Assembly: GCA_013397435.1 (NCBI GenBank)
Contig: VZRG01000371.1
Location: 99,443-163,442 of the forward strand
DNA: 64,000 nucleotides
Reading direction: 5' to 3'
Source: Erythrocercus mccallii
Lineage: Eukaryota > Chordata > Aves > Passeriformes > Dicruridae
Position numbers and translations under genes: made by a program. This document shows, in pieces, positions 61,301-64,000 of this stretch (positions are counted from its first letter, which is position 1; each line of letters begins with the position of its first letter). The notes below the pieces were generated by a model. It saw only the letters and a program-made list of their open reading frames with translations, did no database searches and had not been told where the DNA came from.

Positions 61301-63889
61301 ATGTAATCTGGACTTAACATATTAAGTAAAAAAGGTAACTTTCTTCTCTTACAAAAGTCAGTCTTACCTAGGATTTTGCAAGTGAGCCTTTGGCCTTTCT
61401 GGTTCACATCAGCATTAGTAACTGGAAAGAGCACAACATTTCAAAAGTGTATGTGGAGAGTCCTGTTTACACTCCCAGAGTGTATTCCCTCCAATGTCAA
61501 CAGGGTTAAAATATAGCAAAATCATCAGCAACTAAAGCAAGCCTCTTACATCTTCAATATAAGCAGAAAATGTAGTTACTTACCTGACCATAATGCTGTT
61601 TTTAAAAACCCAAGAGCAGTGCTCAAGGCTATAACACAAGTTAAAATATGCACAATACATATGCATTGCTGTGCCTTCCACACCGGATTATGTACTGCAC
61701 CTATGTTGATGAAAATAATGTTATGGATACTCTGCCAAACTTCCTAACACCAGGATATAGAATTGTTTTCCCAAACACAAACTTCTTCAACATATGTAAA
61801 ACTCTTCCCACTGATACAGAAGGTGGTATGTTTGTGGCTTGTTGCTGTCATTGAGATTACCAGATAGTTCTTTTCATAAATCAAATGGAAAACATATGAG
61901 AAATGGAGGTTAAAGTGCTGAAAGGAGAATCTACAGAGATTGGATAACTGTATTTCCAGTTAGCTGACAGTCTGGGTAGGTTGGATTTTATGTTGTTTCT
62001 GAATTATCTATTCACACCTGGTGAAGGGGAATTAATTTTTTTTCAGACTGAACAAAACCTGTAAAAGTGGAACTTTTGCCTCTTTTTCTGCACATAATCC
62101 AAAAGTTAAAGCTGAGTGTTAATAAGGATTTCCAGCACATTACTTTCTCCACTCTGCTTCAAGCAATAGCTACAGTTTTTGCTGGTGAGCACCAAAATTG
62201 CCTATAATTAAAATCATTAGGAGAGTCTCTTAGAAGGAGGAAATTTAGGATTTCTCAAATCACATCTGCATGTGTCAAAGATGTGTGGGGGACAGACTGG
62301 ACAGCATGAATCTTATTTTAATTTAGTGAAAAGAGTAGCGAAAGTCAGATTTGATGTTAGTGGAAGATGTCATCTCTACTGCCAGGGACACATGAACAAA
62401 CCACATTATCACAACAAAAGTATCATTGGAACCAGTGGAAACAGAGATTATAAACAGTTATAATGAAAAACAATTGCTAACAGGTGTGTTTATGTTTTTT
62501 GTGTGCCTATACAAATGAAAGCACATTCTCTGCCTTTGCCAGCTGGTTTACCCTTAGTTGACTCAATCTGGTCTTTTTAAACTGGGTTTGCACAAGAGAG
62601 TCCTAAAAAAGTACGTATTAATAACCATTATCACATAGTCCTAGCAACTCCTGCAGTTATAAAATGTAATAAATGTTCAGTGAGTCTCATATATACATGA
62701 TGGGACACCATGGTGCCATCTGTGGTGTTAAGCTGGAAGTCAAGGCAGCAATGCCCAAGTCAGACCAAATGAATGTCTGAACATACCTTGCTGTACTAGA
62801 AAATCTCTTTTCTAAAAGGCTTTGTTGACAAATGCTTTGCAATATTTCAGTGCTTAGTGAATAAATGTTAACATCTTGTTTTTGTGTAGAAAGTGGAAAA
62901 TGATAGCAGGAATTTGAAGGAAAGAAGTGTCTGTTCAGATTTACTTTCGTTGTAATATCTTTTCAACTGAATTGGCCTTTTAAAACGCATACAACTGCTC
63001 AGTAGAAAAACAGGCACTGCAGGACAGATGCCAACATTTTTCAGCTGTCCAGTTAAATCAAAATAGTTGGGAAGTCTGCGATTGGTACATTCCAGTCAGA
63101 ATTGTATTTATCAGTCCCTGAAGAAAGAACAGTCTCATCTGTCACTGGCTTGTAAATGACAACCTTTCCCAAATCCTAATGAAGAAAAAGAAAATAGGTT
63201 CCCATAGGATCTCAGAGGAAGATTAGGATAGTGACCAAAGAGATTTAGAAAGCTTTCTGCTCCTCAGGACAATATGACAAACCCTTGGGCAACTTTAAAA
63301 TGGGACTCAGAAGAACATCCCCTTAATCATTGTGATACAAAGAAAAAGAAACAAGTAATTCTCTCTTCCCAAATACAAACAAACCTCAGAAATTTCATGA
63401 GAGCAAGACCATAAAATTTTCAGTAAAAAATGTAGGATGGATAATGAATGATTGCTTGAACAAATGGTCTAACTTTACAAATTTATGTTTCTGATGATGA
63501 CACAGATGAAAATAAATCTCATTTATGTTTGTTTTTTTTTTAAATCATGGAACATCACATCAAGGAGTAGAAATGTGGAAAACAGATCAGCTCAAAAGAC
63601 AGAGATGATCTTCTCATAAATTCTTCTGCTGCCAAATGAGAAAGGAGGAAAAGACAGAGACCATGCTGAGAGATTATACTTTTTGTTTGAAGAAGAAAGC
63701 TCTGATTACTTCTCATATTGTAGTCCCATTTGGTTAGGTTAAATGATTATCAGACTGTGTGACACAACATTTGGCAAGATTTATCAAGGTGTTTGTTAGC
63801 TAGTTGGGAGATAGGCAGGAGAGCCTCCACTGAACTAAACTTGGATGGGTAATTTCAGTCTATAGAACTTGACAAAGAGAAGAGATTAA
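58323..63889. other. Non-coding AT-rich DNA
   Basis: No exon or named repeat recognised; open frames are at most 85 codons and lack motifs. Contents are a doubled 'acaggatgtt' at about 58677-58697, a purine tract at 59534-59561, the (AC)10 microsatellite at 59831-59850, and a T-run at 63532-63541. Confidence 0.6.
59831..59850. repeat. (AC)10 microsatellite
   Basis: Ten perfect AC units followed by ctgtgtcaca. It is the only perfect dinucleotide microsatellite of this length in the window and probably polymorphic. Confidence 0.97.
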
Positions 63890-64000
63890 CCATAGAATTA
63901 TAGAATATTTTGGTTTGGAGGAGACCTTAAAAATCCTCCCATTCCATTCCCTCTGCCACGGGCAGGGACACCTTCCACTGTGCCAGGTTGATCAGAGCCC
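63890..64000 (-). mobile_element. CR1 LINE 3' end, cut by the window edge
   Basis: The plus strand shows accatagaattatagaata, then 'ggtttggaggagaccttaaaaatcctcccattccattccctctgccacgggcagggacaccttccactgtgccaggttgatcagagccc'-type sequence, the reverse complement of a CR1 3' end. Its wording is close to the copy at 1.5 kb (shared 'ccttccact...ccaggttg' block), suggesting the same subfamily. The element continues beyond position 64000. Confidence 0.9.

Noticed and set aside
1..64000. Bacterial or phage features such as operons, CRISPR arrays or Shine-Dalgarno sites
   Set aside because: Repeat content and lack of long genes show this is vertebrate nuclear DNA; no spaced direct-repeat array is present.

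Overview
The window looks like nuclear DNA from a bird, most likely a songbird (passerine). Every interspersed repeat I can name belongs to the avian CR1 LINE family, and one element (about 43826-43954) has a tRNA-Ile-like head joined to a CR1 tail. That is the structure of TguSINE1, a SINE known from passerines. Base composition is AT-rich (about 37-38 % GC by eye), repeat density is low, and no endogenous retrovirus, LTR, satellite or DNA-transposon body was recognised. This fits a gene-poor stretch of an avian macrochromosome.

No protein-coding exon, rRNA, functional tRNA or known ncRNA could be supported. The longest open frame is 148 codons. Open frames of this size are near what chance gives in 64 kb on six frames, and the frames that do mean something are CR1 ORF2 remnants (about 1.76-1.93 kb, 7.73-8.04 kb, 51.83-52.21 kb) or artefacts of a hexanucleotide array (49.6-50.0 kb). 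The window is either intergenic or inside a long intron. All seven confident CR1-derived insertions, including the SINE, lie on the minus strand, a mild hint of an intron of a plus-strand gene.

Layout: 0-1.5 kb unannotated; 1.5-1.93 kb CR1; 6.3-6.7 kb old CR1; 7.3-8.0 kb long CR1 copy with ORF2 C-terminal remnants; 8-25 kb mostly unique AT-rich DNA with A-tracts, small hairpins and two weak MIR-like candidates; 25.44-25.58 kb an exact 72-bp tandem duplication; 26.08-26.25 kb old CR1; 33.26-33.42 kb possible old CR1; 43.8 kb the tRNA-derived SINE; 44.97 kb a perfect 17-bp-arm palindrome; 45.8-47.3 kb a less AT-rich block with an E-box-bearing inverted repeat and raised CpG density; 49.8 kb a two-block hexamer array (CCTTAG then CCTTTG); 51.8-52.2 kb CR1; 58.1-58.3 kb imperfect long inverted repeats; 59.8 kb an (AC)10 microsatellite; 63.89 kb to the end a CR1 copy cut by the window edge.

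I did not find a new multi-gene system. The points most worth a second look are structural: the 44.97 kb palindrome, the 72-bp duplication, the hexamer array, the 58.1 kb hairpin, the CpG-raised block at 46.8-47.3 kb, the SINE, and the one-sided orientation of the CR1 insertions.
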